Source of the DNA: Clostridia bacterium
GTDB taxonomy: Bacteria > Bacillota > Clostridia > Christensenellales > Borkfalkiaceae
Assembly: GCA_017558825.1 (NCBI GenBank)
Contig: JAFYTO010000013.1
Span: 1 to 62,573 of the forward strand
Reading direction: 5' to 3'
Length of the DNA: 62,573 bases
Of the stretch, positions 32,803-41,642 are shown in pieces (the first letter of the stretch is position 1; the number at the start of each line of letters is the position of its first letter). The translations under genes were made by a program, and so were the position numbers. The notes under the pieces were generated by a model, which was not told the DNA's origin, did not search any database, and was given only the letters and a program-made list of their open reading frames with translations.

Positions 32803-33768
32803 TTATAATAATTCATTAACTATTTCTTCTTTATTTGCGCCTTTAATAAGGTTTTCTACACCGTCAAAGGCTAAAAGCAAATCTTCACGCATAAATCTTT
32901 TTCCGTTTAGGTTTTTAGCAAAATCTAAAATGCCGTCACCGCCAAAAAAGTCGCCGTAAATTTCAGCATTTTGAATTAAGCCCTTTTCAAGGTCAAAAGC
33001 AAGCGTAAGCGTTCCAAAACTGCATCTTATATCAACGCGATTATTGCCCTTAAGCGAAGCACCCACGTTCCACTCGTAAGTAGAGTATTTTTTAGCGGAC
33101 AACTCGTTTATTAAAGCAACGTCATTTTCAGTAAGTTCGTAAGTTTCAAAGTCTTGCTTCAAAGTGTTTTTTAATCCGTAAAAAAACTCATTACTTGAAA
33201 TGGAGGTATGCTCTTTAATATTCGTAACGCGCGCTCTAATGCTTTTTACGCCCTTTGCTTTAACCTTAATTTCATTTTGTATAAGCACTTTTTCAAGTGC
33301 GCTTAAATTAGTGTCAAAGAGTAGAGTTCCGTGATGCAGTATTCTATCTTTATATATAACTTGAGCGTTGCCAGATATTTTTTTACCGTCAACAGTAATA
33401 TCGTTTCTGCCGCTAAATTCCGCCTTTACGCCTATTGAATTAAGGTATTCTATAACAGGTGCGCAAAACGTGCGATACCCGTCTTCTTGGGCGTTATACG
33501 GCGCAATAATAGAGTAGTTTATATTGCTAAGGTCGTGATAAACCGCACCGCCACCAGATAAGCGCCTAACCACTTTAACACCTAGTTTTTCACACTCTTT
33601 AAGGTTTACCTCAAGCAACGTGTTTTGGTTGCTACCAATTATAACTGACGGCTCGTTTAAATAAAGGCGAATATAATATCCGTCTGTTTGTTTTAATAAA
33701 TATTCTTCGCACGCCATATTAAAGTGTGCGTCAAAATTTTTGTGGTAAATAAATTTAAAATTAGTCAT
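32803..33768 (-). CDS. lplA: Lipoate-protein ligase (321 aa)
   Basis: The LplA catalytic domain has RRLSGGGAVYHDLSNINYS near residue 67-85, SGRNDITVDGKKISGNAQ near 125-142 with the lysine that contacts lipoyl-AMP, and HHGTLLFDTNL near 150. The C-terminal accessory domain (about 245-321) is present, so the enzyme can activate free lipoate with ATP and transfer it to lipoyl domains. Its target is the E2 encoded upstream in the same direction, which has two lipoyl domains. The start has no clear Shine-Dalgarno and a hairpin lies between this gene and the fused E1 gene, so its expression may be lower than that of the complex. Confidence 0.92.
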   Translation of the reverse strand: MTNFKFIYHKNFDAHFNMACEEYLLKQTDGYYIRLYLNEPSVIIGSNQNTLLEVNLKECEKLGVKVVRRLSGGGAVYHDLSNINYSIIAPYNAQEDGYRTFCAPVIEYLNSIGVKAEFSGRNDITVDGKKISGNAQVIYKDRILHHGTLLFDTNLSALEKVLIQNEIKVKAKGVKSIRARVTNIKEHTSISSNEFFYGLKNTLKQDFETYELTENDVALINELSAKKYSTYEWNVGASLKGNNRVDIRCSFGTLTLAFDLEKGLIQNAEIYGDFFGGDGILDFAKNLNGKRFMREDLLLAFDGVENLIKGANKEEIVNELL

Positions 33769-33781
33769 AAATATAATAAAA

Positions 33782-33800
33782 GGGGGAATTAAATTCCCCC
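33782..33800 (-). terminator. Hairpin between the fused E1 gene and lplA
   Basis: GGGGGAATT and AATTCCCCC are separated by a single base and followed on the minus strand by TTTT. It may be a partial terminator that reduces lplA expression. Confidence 0.5.
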
Positions 33801-33807
33801 TTAAATA

Positions 33808-36291
33808 TTAAACACCTTTTTTAGATTTTCTTATAAATTCAGCATCGGAAGTGTTAGTTGTACTTACATGGCCTTTAAGTGGAAGAATCTTATCGTTGAT
33901 GTAGTCAACAATCCAGTTTGCTTGTGGGAAGAATTCCGCATCAAATTCAAATGGAGGAGTAATCCAGTTTTTAGCACCGCATACAACAGGAGGAGCGTCT
34001 AAGTAGTCAAAGCAAAGTTCAGTGATGTTTGCTGCCATATCGTTAAGGATAGAGCCCCTTGTGCAAGCGTCAGAAGCAAGAATAATTCTGCCAGTCTTTT
34101 TAACTGATTCAACAACTTTTTCGTAGTTAAATGGAACAATGCTTCTTGCGTCAATAACTTCTGCTTCAACACCGTATTTTTCGCTTAAAATCTTAGCGGC
34201 TTCCATTGCTTTATAAAGTGTAGCACCGATAGTTAAAATTGTAACGTCACTACCAACTCTCTTAACGTCTGGTTCGCCAAGTGGAATTTCATAATAGCCT
34301 TCTGGAACGCCTTCTTTATGGAATTCTTCGCCCTTGTCGTAAATTCTTTGGCTTTCAAAGAAGATAACAGGGTCAGTGCCGTTTAACGCTGCGTTCATTA
34401 AGCCCTTAGCATCGTAAGGAGTTGCAGGGAAGCAAACCTTAAGTCCAGGAACGTGTGCAGGAAGTGCAACCCAGTCTTGTGAGTGTTGAGCGCCGTATTT
34501 AGAACCAACTGATACACGGAGTACGATAGGCATTTTTAAAATACCAGAACTCATTGCTTGCCATTTAGCAAGTTGGTTAAAGATTTCGTCACCAGCTCTA
34601 CCCATAAAGTCAGCGTACATAAGTTCAACAATTGCTCTACCACCGCACATACCGTAACCTACTGCGCTTGAAACAATAGCAGCTTCGGAAATAGGAGAGT
34701 TGAATAATCTGTGGTAAGGAAGTGCTTCAGTAAGTCCTTTGTAAACTGCAAACGCACCGCCCCAGTCACGCACGTCTTCACCGTAAGAAGTTAAAGTTGG
34801 GTCTTTATAATATCTATCAATAATAGCTTCAAATAAACCGTCACGAATGTTATAACGTTTAAGGTTAGAAACAGGAGCGCCCTTTTCATCAAACGCATAG
34901 CGAGATTTGCCTGCAATTTGTTTAACTCTTGGGTTTTCTTGAATAGGAATCTTAACGTCTTTATCATCGCCAATTTCAATAGGTCTAGGGTCCATTGATT
35001 CAACTTTGCCGTTACTAAACATTAAGTTTTCAACGTAATAAGGGTCAGTCTTAAAGTCAAGATATGGAGATTCTTTAGTGTCAGAAGCAAGTTTGCAAAG
35101 TCTAAGCATTCTTTCACTAATAGAGCTAAGAATATCGTCAAATTTGCCGTCATTTGCAACTTTAGCATCAACAAGTGCTTTTCTATAAGTAACGATAGGG
35201 TCAAATTCTTTCCAAGCGTTAACCTCTTCTTGAGTTCTGTAACTCATAGAGTCAGATGGAGAGTGACCACCGTAACGGTAAGTAACAACGTCTAAAAGAC
35301 ATGGGCCTTCACCTTTAAGAAGAATTTCTTTCTTTCTATTTGTTGCTTCAATAACTGCAAGTGGGTTAAAGCCGTCAACACGTTCAGCGTGAAGTTGAGT
35401 TGGAGATACGCCTGCACCAAGACGAGCAAGGAAGTCGTACGCCATAGTTTCACCACGAGTTTGACCACCCATACCGTAACTGTTGTTAAAAAAGTTAAAT
35501 AAGATTGGCAAACCGCCTTTCTTTTCCCAAAGTTGTTTCATTTGGTCCATAGCGGCAAAGTTCATAGATTCGTAAACTACACCGCAACCAACAGAGCCGT
35601 CACCTTGGTTACTAATTACGATACCAGGCTTGTTGTTGTTCTTTTTGTAAAGAGCAGCACCAAGTGCAACAGGAGCAGCACCGCCAACGATAGCGTTGTT
35701 AGGGTAAATACCAAATGGCAAGAAGAATACGTGCATTGAACCGCCCATACCTCTATGGAAACCTGTTTTACGAGCAAAAATTTCGCTCATAAAGCCGTAG
35801 AGTAAGAAGTCAACTGCTAAGTCTTTTACGTTGCCAGTCTTGTTAAACTTTTCAACAGGAGCGAGAGTTTCGCCACCCATAAAGTTTTTCATTATATCAT
35901 AAAGTTTATCGTCAGGAAGTTGGTGGATTGACCTAAGACCTCTTGCTAAAACTTCACTATGGCTACGGTGAGAACCGAAAGTCATATCGTCAAGGTCAAG
36001 TGTGTATGCTTGACCAACTGCCGCAGCTTCTTGGCCGATAGATAAGTGAGCTGGGCCTGGATAGTTGGTTTTAAAGCCTTGATATTCTTGCTTAACCTTA
36101 ATATCCATAATCATACTTTCAAATTCACGCAATACTGCTATGTCATTGAAAATACGAACGAAGTCGTCATTAGAAAAGTTTTTCTTTTCATCTTCTATAG
36201 TTTTGTTGTATACGTTTACAGGAATATCTTCAAAAGAGATTTTACCCGCTTTACGCAATTCTATAGGGTCTACAAATAATTGTTTACTCAT
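33808..36291 (-). CDS. 2-oxoacid dehydrogenase E1, fused alpha and beta subunits (827 aa)
   Basis: Residues about 1-420 are the alpha part, with the thiamine diphosphate motif GDGSVGCGVVYESMNFAAM near 230 and GSHRSHSEVLARG near 105. Residues about 470-827 are the beta part, with TSYGEDVRDWGGAFAVYKG, ELMYADFMGRAGDEIFNQLAK and GAQHSQDWVALPAHVPGLKV. E1 decarboxylates a 2-oxoacid and passes the acyl group to the lipoyl arm of E2. The fused form is known in some Bacillota and Bacteroidota. Whether the substrate is pyruvate, acetoin or a branched-chain 2-oxoacid cannot be decided from the sequence. It is preceded by the Lpd gene with a 19-nt gap and a strong AAGGAGA site. Confidence 0.9.
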   Translation of the reverse strand: MSKQLFVDPIELRKAGKISFEDIPVNVYNKTIEDEKKNFSNDDFVRIFNDIAVLREFESMIMDIKVKQEYQGFKTNYPGPAHLSIGQEAAAVGQAYTLDLDDMTFGSHRSHSEVLARGLRSIHQLPDDKLYDIMKNFMGGETLAPVEKFNKTGNVKDLAVDFLLYGFMSEIFARKTGFHRGMGGSMHVFFLPFGIYPNNAIVGGAAPVALGAALYKKNNNKPGIVISNQGDGSVGCGVVYESMNFAAMDQMKQLWEKKGGLPILFNFFNNSYGMGGQTRGETMAYDFLARLGAGVSPTQLHAERVDGFNPLAVIEATNRKKEILLKGEGPCLLDVVTYRYGGHSPSDSMSYRTQEEVNAWKEFDPIVTYRKALVDAKVANDGKFDDILSSISERMLRLCKLASDTKESPYLDFKTDPYYVENLMFSNGKVESMDPRPIEIGDDKDVKIPIQENPRVKQIAGKSRYAFDEKGAPVSNLKRYNIRDGLFEAIIDRYYKDPTLTSYGEDVRDWGGAFAVYKGLTEALPYHRLFNSPISEAAIVSSAVGYGMCGGRAIVELMYADFMGRAGDEIFNQLAKWQAMSSGILKMPIVLRVSVGSKYGAQHSQDWVALPAHVPGLKVCFPATPYDAKGLMNAALNGTDPVIFFESQRIYDKGEEFHKEGVPEGYYEIPLGEPDVKRVGSDVTILTIGATLYKAMEAAKILSEKYGVEAEVIDARSIVPFNYEKVVESVKKTGRIILASDACTRGSILNDMAANITELCFDYLDAPPVVCGAKNWITPPFEFDAEFFPQANWIVDYINDKILPLKGHVSTTNTSDAEFIRKSKKGV

Positions 36292-36310
36292 TACTTTATT
36301 TCTCCTTTAA

Positions 36311-37681
36311 TTAAATTTGGAATATTGCTTCACGCACGATTTCGCACACTGTTGGGTGTGGGAAAACTAATTTCTTAATGTTTTCAATATCAACTTCAAG
36401 GTCAATCATAGCTGAAACTGCAACGATGTATTCGCCAGCATAAGAGCCAATAATATGAGCGCCTATTAAAGTGTTAGTCTTTTTATTAACAACAATTTTG
36501 CAAATACCGTTAAGGTCGGTATTTTCTGCAACGTATCTACCTGAGTAGGTAAGTGGAATGTTAACGCACTTAACGTCAAGACCTTTTGCTTTTGCGCTTT
36601 CTTCAGTTTCGCCAACGCTACCAACTTCAGGGTTAGTGTAAATAACTGATGGAATAACGTTGTATCTCATAGCGTCTTTCTTGCCAAGAATTGTATTGAT
36701 AGCAACTTCGGCTTCTCTATAAGCAGTGTGAGCGAGCATAACCTTGCCATTAACGTCACCAACCGCGTAAACGTTTGCAACGTTAGTGCGCATTTGCTCG
36801 TCAGTTACAATTGCTCCCCTTTCTAAGTTAACGTTAATGTTTTCCAAGCCAAAGCCTTGAGTAACAGCGCGTCTACCAATAGAAAGTAAAACTTTTTCAC
36901 TTTCAATCTTTTGAGTTTTGCCGTCTTTTTCATAAACAACGCCGTCAGCTTCAATTTTAGTAACTTTTGCTCCCAAATTAAAGATAACGCCTTTTGCTTC
37001 AAGAGATTTTTGTAAAATTTTAGAAACTTCATCTTCCGTAGGGCCTGCAATTTTATTAAGCATTTCAACAACCGTAACTTGAGTGCCAACTGATGAGAAG
37101 TAACTTGCCATTTCAAGACCAATTACGCCACCGCCGATGATAGTTAAAGTTTTAGGAATATAATCTAAATCTAAAACTTCGCGGTTTGTCATAACGTAGC
37201 CTGATTCAACGTTTTGTTTTAAACCTTCAATAGGTGGAACAACTGGCATAGAGCCTGTTGCAATAATAAGCCTTGTTGCAACGTATTGTTCGCCATTTAC
37301 TTTAATAGAGTAACCTTCCGCTACTTTACCTTCAATAAACGCTTCGCCACTAACCATTTTAACTTTGTTTCTTTTAAGTTGAGCCTTAACGCCGGAAACA
37401 AGCATTTTAACAACGCCGTTCTTTCTTTCAACAACAAACTTTTGGTCAATAGAAGTTTTGCCTTCTACGCTTACGCCGTAGTTTTTAGCGTGATTAGCGT
37501 AATCTAAAACTTTTGCAGAGTTTAAAAACGTTTTGCTTGGAACGCAACCTTCGTTTAAGCATACGCCACCGAATTCGCGTTTTTCAATAACTAAAGTTTT
37601 TAAGCCTGCGTGGCCAGCTCTTTCAGCGGCAAGATATCCGCCAGGACCGCCACCAATAACAACTAAATCAAAAATTTCCAT
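36311..37681 (-). CDS. lpdA: Dihydrolipoyl dehydrogenase, E3 (456 aa)
   Basis: The FAD motif VVIGGGPGGYLAAERAG lies at residues 7-23 and the redox-active disulfide in GGVCLNEGCVPSK with Cys41 and Cys46. The NAD motif IIGGGVIGLEMASYF is near 175, the FAD-binding YAVGDVNGKVMLAHTA near 310, and the C-terminal catalytic His-Glu pair is in FPHPTVCEIVREA. All are canonical. It reoxidises the dihydrolipoyl groups of E2 with NAD+. It sits between E2 and fused E1 in one minus-strand operon with perfect AAGGAG sites, so it is dedicated to this complex. Confidence 0.95.
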   Translation of the reverse strand: MEIFDLVVIGGGPGGYLAAERAGHAGLKTLVIEKREFGGVCLNEGCVPSKTFLNSAKVLDYANHAKNYGVSVEGKTSIDQKFVVERKNGVVKMLVSGVKAQLKRNKVKMVSGEAFIEGKVAEGYSIKVNGEQYVATRLIIATGSMPVVPPIEGLKQNVESGYVMTNREVLDLDYIPKTLTIIGGGVIGLEMASYFSSVGTQVTVVEMLNKIAGPTEDEVSKILQKSLEAKGVIFNLGAKVTKIEADGVVYEKDGKTQKIESEKVLLSIGRRAVTQGFGLENINVNLERGAIVTDEQMRTNVANVYAVGDVNGKVMLAHTAYREAEVAINTILGKKDAMRYNVIPSVIYTNPEVGSVGETEESAKAKGLDVKCVNIPLTYSGRYVAENTDLNGICKIVVNKKTNTLIGAHIIGSYAGEYIVAVSAMIDLEVDIENIKKLVFPHPTVCEIVREAIFQI

Positions 37682-37691
37682 AATATTCTCC

Positions 37692-39329
37692 TTAAATGTT
37701 GCCTTCTGCTAAAAGGTTAAAACTAAAGTTTTCTAAGTATTCTTTGAGTTCTTTTAAGAATCTGCCTGCTGGTGCGCCGTCTAACGCTCTGTGGTCAAAC
37801 GTAAGTGATAAGTTCATTGCCGTATATGGAATAACTTCTTCGTTTTTGCCAAGTTTAACTCTTGTTTCAAGTGCGCATACGCCCAAAATACCAGTTTGTG
37901 GTGGGTTGATAACAGGAGTGAAGCTTTCAATACCCATAGTGCCTACGTTAGAAACTGTAAACGTGCCACCACTTAAAAGTTCAGGGTTGATATTGCCTGC
38001 AATTGCAGCAGCAGAAAGTTTTTTGCTTTCAATCGCAATTTGAGAAAGAGTCATTGTGTCAGCACCAAAAAGTGTTGGAACAAGTAATCCTCTTGGAGTA
38101 TCTGTAGCAATACCCATATTTATGTGTTCAAAGTAACGCATTGTGTCGCCGTTTAAAAGGTGAGCGTTTAAATCTTTGTGATTTTTAAGAACTCTTGAAA
38201 GCGCAAATACTATAATGTGGTTAATAGTGATTTGTGGAAGACCAAGTTTTTCTTGGTTAGCCTTAAAGAATTTGCGAAGTTCGTTAATGTTAGTGCAGTC
38301 AAAGGAAATGTTCATTGTAAGTTGAGCCATACCTTGTAAACTGTTCATCATGCCCTTAGCAATAACTTTTCTAATATTAGGCATCTTTTCATCTTTAAAC
38401 GCCTTAAAGTCAACGTCTTTAACTGGAGCAACTTCTGCTTTAACAGGAGCAGCGGCAGGAGCAGAAACAACAGGGTTAACGCTTGCCTTTCTAACGTCAC
38501 TTTCAATAATTCTGCCGTTAGGTCCGGTTGGAGTAGCAGTTTTTAAATCAACGCCAAGTTTGTTTGCTAAATTTTTTGCTCTTGGTGAAGCAAAAATTCT
38601 ACCGTCATTATTAGCAGGGGTAGTAGTGTTAGCGGTTACGGCTTCAGCCTTAACTTCTTCTTTCTTTTCTTCCACTTTTACTTCTACGGTTGCAGGTTTA
38701 GCCGCTCCGTTTGGATTAAGTGCGGAATAATCTTCGCCTTTTTCGCCGATAGCGCAAACGTTTAATAATACAGGAACTTCATCGCCTTCTTCATAGAAAA
38801 GCGCTAAAACTTCGCCGTCAAATTCGCTTTCTTGGTCAAAAGCAGACTTATCAGTTTCGTAAGAGAATAAGATGTCGCCTTTCTTAACCGTGTCACCAAC
38901 TTTAACGTTCCATTTTGTTAAAATACAACTTTCTACAGTAATGCCTTGTTTTGGCATCATTACGCCTTTTGCATTAGACGTTGAAGCTACAGTAGCTTGA
39001 ACTTTAACTTCTTCTTTCTTTTCCTCCACTTTTACTTCTACGGTTGCAGGTTTAGCCGCTCCGTTTGGAGAAAGTGAAGAATAATCTTCGCCTTTTTTAC
39101 CAATAGCACAAACGTTTAATAAAACGGGAACTTCATCGCCTTCTTCATAGAAAAGCGCTAAAACTTCGCCGTCAAATTCGCTTTCTTGGTCAAATGCAGA
39201 CTTGTCAGTTTCGTAAGAAAATAAAACGTCTCCTTTCTTAACCGTGTCGCCAACTTTAACGTTCCACTTTGTTAAAATACAGCTTTCTACAGTAATGCCT
39301 TGTTTTGGCATTATAACACCATTTGCCAT
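37692..39329 (-). CDS. 2-oxoacid dehydrogenase E2, dihydrolipoyl acyltransferase with two lipoyl domains (545 aa)
   Basis: Two almost identical lipoyl domains occupy residues 4-85 and 122-203, with lipoyl lysines at ETDKSAF (Lys43 and Lys161) and repeated Ala/Pro/Lys/Glu linkers. A peripheral-subunit-binding domain (about 243-285, FASPRAKNLANKLGVDL) follows. The catalytic acyltransferase domain (about 310-545) has the HxxxDG motif as DHRALDG (His513, Asp517). It is the core of the complex, accepts the acyl group from E1 and forms acyl-CoA. It is the first gene of the minus-strand operon, with a strong AAGGAG start. The upstream DNA is very AT-rich and shared with the divergent DeoR gene. Confidence 0.93.
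   Translation of the reverse strand: MANGVIMPKQGITVESCILTKWNVKVGDTVKKGDVLFSYETDKSAFDQESEFDGEVLALFYEEGDEVPVLLNVCAIGKKGEDYSSLSPNGAAKPATVEVKVEEKKEEVKVQATVASTSNAKGVMMPKQGITVESCILTKWNVKVGDTVKKGDILFSYETDKSAFDQESEFDGEVLALFYEEGDEVPVLLNVCAIGEKGEDYSALNPNGAAKPATVEVKVEEKKEEVKAEAVTANTTTPANNDGRIFASPRAKNLANKLGVDLKTATPTGPNGRIIESDVRKASVNPVVSAPAAAPVKAEVAPVKDVDFKAFKDEKMPNIRKVIAKGMMNSLQGMAQLTMNISFDCTNINELRKFFKANQEKLGLPQITINHIIVFALSRVLKNHKDLNAHLLNGDTMRYFEHINMGIATDTPRGLLVPTLFGADTMTLSQIAIESKKLSAAAIAGNINPELLSGGTFTVSNVGTMGIESFTPVINPPQTGILGVCALETRVKLGKNEEVIPYTAMNLSLTFDHRALDGAPAGRFLKELKEYLENFSFNLLAEGNI
38613..39320 (-). repeat. 354-bp tandem duplication encoding the two lipoyl domains
   Basis: Residues 4-121 and 122-239 of E2 are the same unit with a period of 118 residues. 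Domain and linker are both copied with only a few differences, which suggests recent duplication or continuing gene conversion. Confidence 0.85.
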
Positions 39330-39426
39330 TTTGTGTTCTCCTTTATTTATATAGAATTTTTATATATTATATAATAGCCTATATATTCTATCATATATAA
39401 TTTTTTTGGAATAGTTTGCAAAAAGA

Positions 39427-39455
39427 TTGCAAAATGATTTTATTTATGATAAAAT
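39427..39455 (+). promoter_or_regulatory. Promoter of the first DeoR gene
   Basis: TTGCAA (39427-39432) and TAAAAT (39450-39455) are separated by 17 bp. The putative operator repeats follow immediately and cover the expected transcription start. Confidence 0.6.
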
Positions 39456-39481
39456 ATGAACAAATATGAACGCAAATGAAC
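39456..39481 (+). promoter_or_regulatory. Three ATGAAC direct repeats at exact 10-bp spacing
   Basis: ATGAAC occurs at 39456, 39466 and 39476, so all copies face the same side of the helix. They lie between the -10 box and the ribosome binding site of the DeoR gene. Related ATGAGC-containing repeats occur upstream of the second DeoR gene. An operator for DeoR autoregulation is inferred. Confidence 0.6.
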
Positions 39482-39501
39482 AATATTCGAGGAGATAAGC
39501 A

Positions 39502-40278
39502 ATGTTAACGCTTGAAAGGCAAGAAGAAATATTAGAAATATTAAACCGCAACAAGTCTGCAACGGTAGATTACCTAGCTAGCTCTTTATACGTTTCTGGC
39601 GCAACCATTAGGCGCGACCTTCGCGCAATGGAAAAAAAAGGTATGATAATTCGCTCTCACGGCGGTGCTATGCCGTTTAGGTCGGCGTCAATAGAAACGT
39701 CTTTTATAGTAAGAGAGCAAAAAGATACAGTTGCAAAGCGTAAAATGGCGGCGCTTGCCGTTAAGCTTATAAAAAACGGCAATTCTATTTTTGTTGACTC
39801 ATCTTCAACAACTGGTTACGTTATGGAACTTTTAAAAGATTTTACTAACCTTACCGTAACAACAACGGGTATAAATAACGCAACTATTTTATCTCAAACT
39901 GATAGTGTTAAAGTGTATATTGCGGGTGGGCTTGTTGAAAACCATTCGAACTCTATTACGGGTACGGATACAATGGAGTATATTTCACGCATACACGCCG
40001 ATATTTGTATTCTTTCTTGCACGGGCGTTTCGCTTGAGGCTGGCATAAACGATGCTAGCTTAGAGCAATCTAAACTAAAGCAATGTATGCGTAGAAATTC
40101 AAGTAAAGTGGCTGTTTTAGCCGATTCTACTAAGTTTGGAGAAACTTTTATGTGCCACGACTTTTGGTTTGATGAAATTGACTATTTGATTACGGAAAAA
40201 GAACCGCCAATAGATTTTGTTAACGCAATTAAAGGCACAAAATGCAAGTTAATAACTCCAAATAGCGAATTGTTTTAA
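39502..40278 (+). CDS. DeoR-family transcriptional regulator (258 aa)
   Basis: An N-terminal HTH (residues 5-57: RQEEILEILNRNKSATVDY and LYVSGATIRRDLRAMEKKG, then the hallmark IIRSHGGAM) is followed by the DeoRC sensor domain (75-230) with VDSSSTTGYVMELL and TTGINNATIL, which bind a phosphosugar effector. The length is standard. It starts after GAGGAGA. The next gene in the same direction is mannitol-1-phosphate dehydrogenase, so control by a sugar-alcohol or hexose phosphate is likely. It could also regulate the divergent dehydrogenase operon, whose promoter shares this gap. Confidence 0.9.
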   Translation: MLTLERQEEILEILNRNKSATVDYLASSLYVSGATIRRDLRAMEKKGMIIRSHGGAMPFRSASIETSFIVREQKDTVAKRKMAALAVKLIKNGNSIFVDSSSTTGYVMELLKDFTNLTVTTTGINNATILSQTDSVKVYIAGGLVENHSNSITGTDTMEYISRIHADICILSCTGVSLEAGINDASLEQSKLKQCMRRNSSKVAVLADSTKFGETFMCHDFWFDEIDYLITEKEPPIDFVNAIKGTKCKLITPNSELF

Positions 40279-40303
40279 AATTAAAAAAACCACGTTTTTA
40301 CGC

Positions 40304-40332
40304 TTGATTTAGAGTGTTAATAGTGTTATAAT
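40304..40332 (+). promoter_or_regulatory. Promoter of mtlD
   Basis: TTGATT (40304-40309) and TATAAT (40327-40332) are separated by 17 bp, so the gene can be transcribed independently of the regulator upstream. Confidence 0.65.
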
Positions 40333-40368
40333 TGTTTAGTCTAAAAAAACTTTAAAAAGGAAGGAATT

Positions 40369-41589
40369 ATGAAAAAATTTATTATGTACGGCGCGGGAAA
40401 TATTGGCCGTGGCTTTATTGGTCCATTATTTTCAAATAGCGGTTATTCAGTAGGCTTTATTGATATCAATATGGAAGTAATTTCAAAACTTAATAGCGAC
40501 CACGAATATCCTGTAAACGTTGTTACAACGGAAGAAAACGTTGAACATATTATTAAAAACGTTTATGGAATTGACGGTAAAAACCTTGAACTTGTTGCAA
40601 ATGAAATTGCCTCGGCAGACGCTATGGCAACTGCAATCGGCGTTAACGTATTAAAATTTATCGCAAAGCCTATTGCTCTTGGTTTAAAAAAGCGCTTTGA
40701 ACAAAACGCAAAACCATTAAATATTATCATTTGTGAAAACTTAATTGGGGCAGATGAGTATTTGAAGGGCTTAATTAAAGAGCAACTTCCTGAATATAGC
40801 GAACAAATTGATAAAAATATCGGCTTTGTTGAGGCAAGTATTGGTAGAATGGTGCCTGCTTTACCAGAAGACAAAAAGCAAGGCAACTTCTTGCGCGTTG
40901 CAGTTGAGCCATACGATATTTTACCCGTTGATAAGGACGCGTTTAAAGGCGAAATTATTAGTGACGTAAAGAATTTATATCCTTTCTCTCCGTTCAATTT
41001 ATTTATTCAAAGAAAGTTATTTATGCACAATATGAGCCACGCAACTTGCGCATATTTAGGCTACTTAAAAAATTACGAATATATCTACGAAGCAGTTAAC
41101 GATTATGAAATTAGATACGTTGCATATAGGGCTTTAACTCAAAGCGCACTTGCACTTTCTATTGAAAATAAAGTTGACGTAAAAATACTACTTGAACACG
41201 CTGAAAATTTACTTTACCGCTTCCAAAACGTTGCCCTTGGCGACACTATTGCTCGTGTTGGTAAGGACGCTATTAGAAAGTTAAGCCAAAACGACAGGCT
41301 TATCGGCGCATTAAACTTATGTGAAAAGCACGGCGTTAGCGCGGACATGCTTTGCGTTGCAATAGCATCTGCAATGTTCTTTAACGTAAGCGATGATGAA
41401 CGCAGTTTAGAGCTTTGCGCTTATGCAAAAGAAAACGGCGTAAAATTAACGCTTGAAAAATACTCTAACTACAAAGGCGCAAAAGTACAAGTTATTGAAG
41501 AACTTTACAAAATGCTTGAAAGTGGCAAAACCCTTACCGACCTTATTAAATACTGTGATGATTTAAGTGGCAAAGAAACAAAAGTGTAG
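40369..41589 (+). CDS. mtlD: Mannitol-1-phosphate 5-dehydrogenase (406 aa)
   Basis: The NAD-binding motif MYGAGNIGRGFIGPLF at residues 5-20 is the classic MtlD N-terminus. FVEASIGRMVPALPED near 155-170 and the catalytic segment KLFMHNMSHATCAYLGYLK near 215-235, with Lys, Asn and His, are conserved in polyol-specific long-chain dehydrogenases. It interconverts mannitol-1-phosphate and fructose-6-phosphate with NAD(H). Length is slightly above the usual 380-385. AAGGAAGGA precedes the start. No mannitol PTS gene is in the window, so either mannitol enters elsewhere or the enzyme runs toward mannitol to regenerate NAD+. Confidence 0.92.
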   Translation: MKKFIMYGAGNIGRGFIGPLFSNSGYSVGFIDINMEVISKLNSDHEYPVNVVTTEENVEHIIKNVYGIDGKNLELVANEIASADAMATAIGVNVLKFIAKPIALGLKKRFEQNAKPLNIIICENLIGADEYLKGLIKEQLPEYSEQIDKNIGFVEASIGRMVPALPEDKKQGNFLRVAVEPYDILPVDKDAFKGEIISDVKNLYPFSPFNLFIQRKLFMHNMSHATCAYLGYLKNYEYIYEAVNDYEIRYVAYRALTQSALALSIENKVDVKILLEHAENLLYRFQNVALGDTIARVGKDAIRKLSQNDRLIGALNLCEKHGVSADMLCVAIASAMFFNVSDDERSLELCAYAKENGVKLTLEKYSNYKGAKVQVIEELYKMLESGKTLTDLIKYCDDLSGKETKV

Positions 41590-41596
41590 AAAAAAT

Positions 41597-41629
41597 AAAA
41601 GACTAACGAAAAAATCGTTAGTCTTTTTT
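41597..41629. terminator. Bidirectional terminator between mtlD and the DMT transporter
   Basis: AAAAGACTAACGA pairs with TCGTTAGTCTTTT around AAAAA, with T runs on both strands. Confidence 0.9.
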
Positions 41630-41642
41630 GTTATTTTAAATT

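Noticed and set aside
37696..38043. Plus-strand frames opposite E2 and other antisense frames in the dehydrogenase operon
   Set aside because: Shadows of highly biased codons on the other strand, without ribosome binding sites or recognisable domains.
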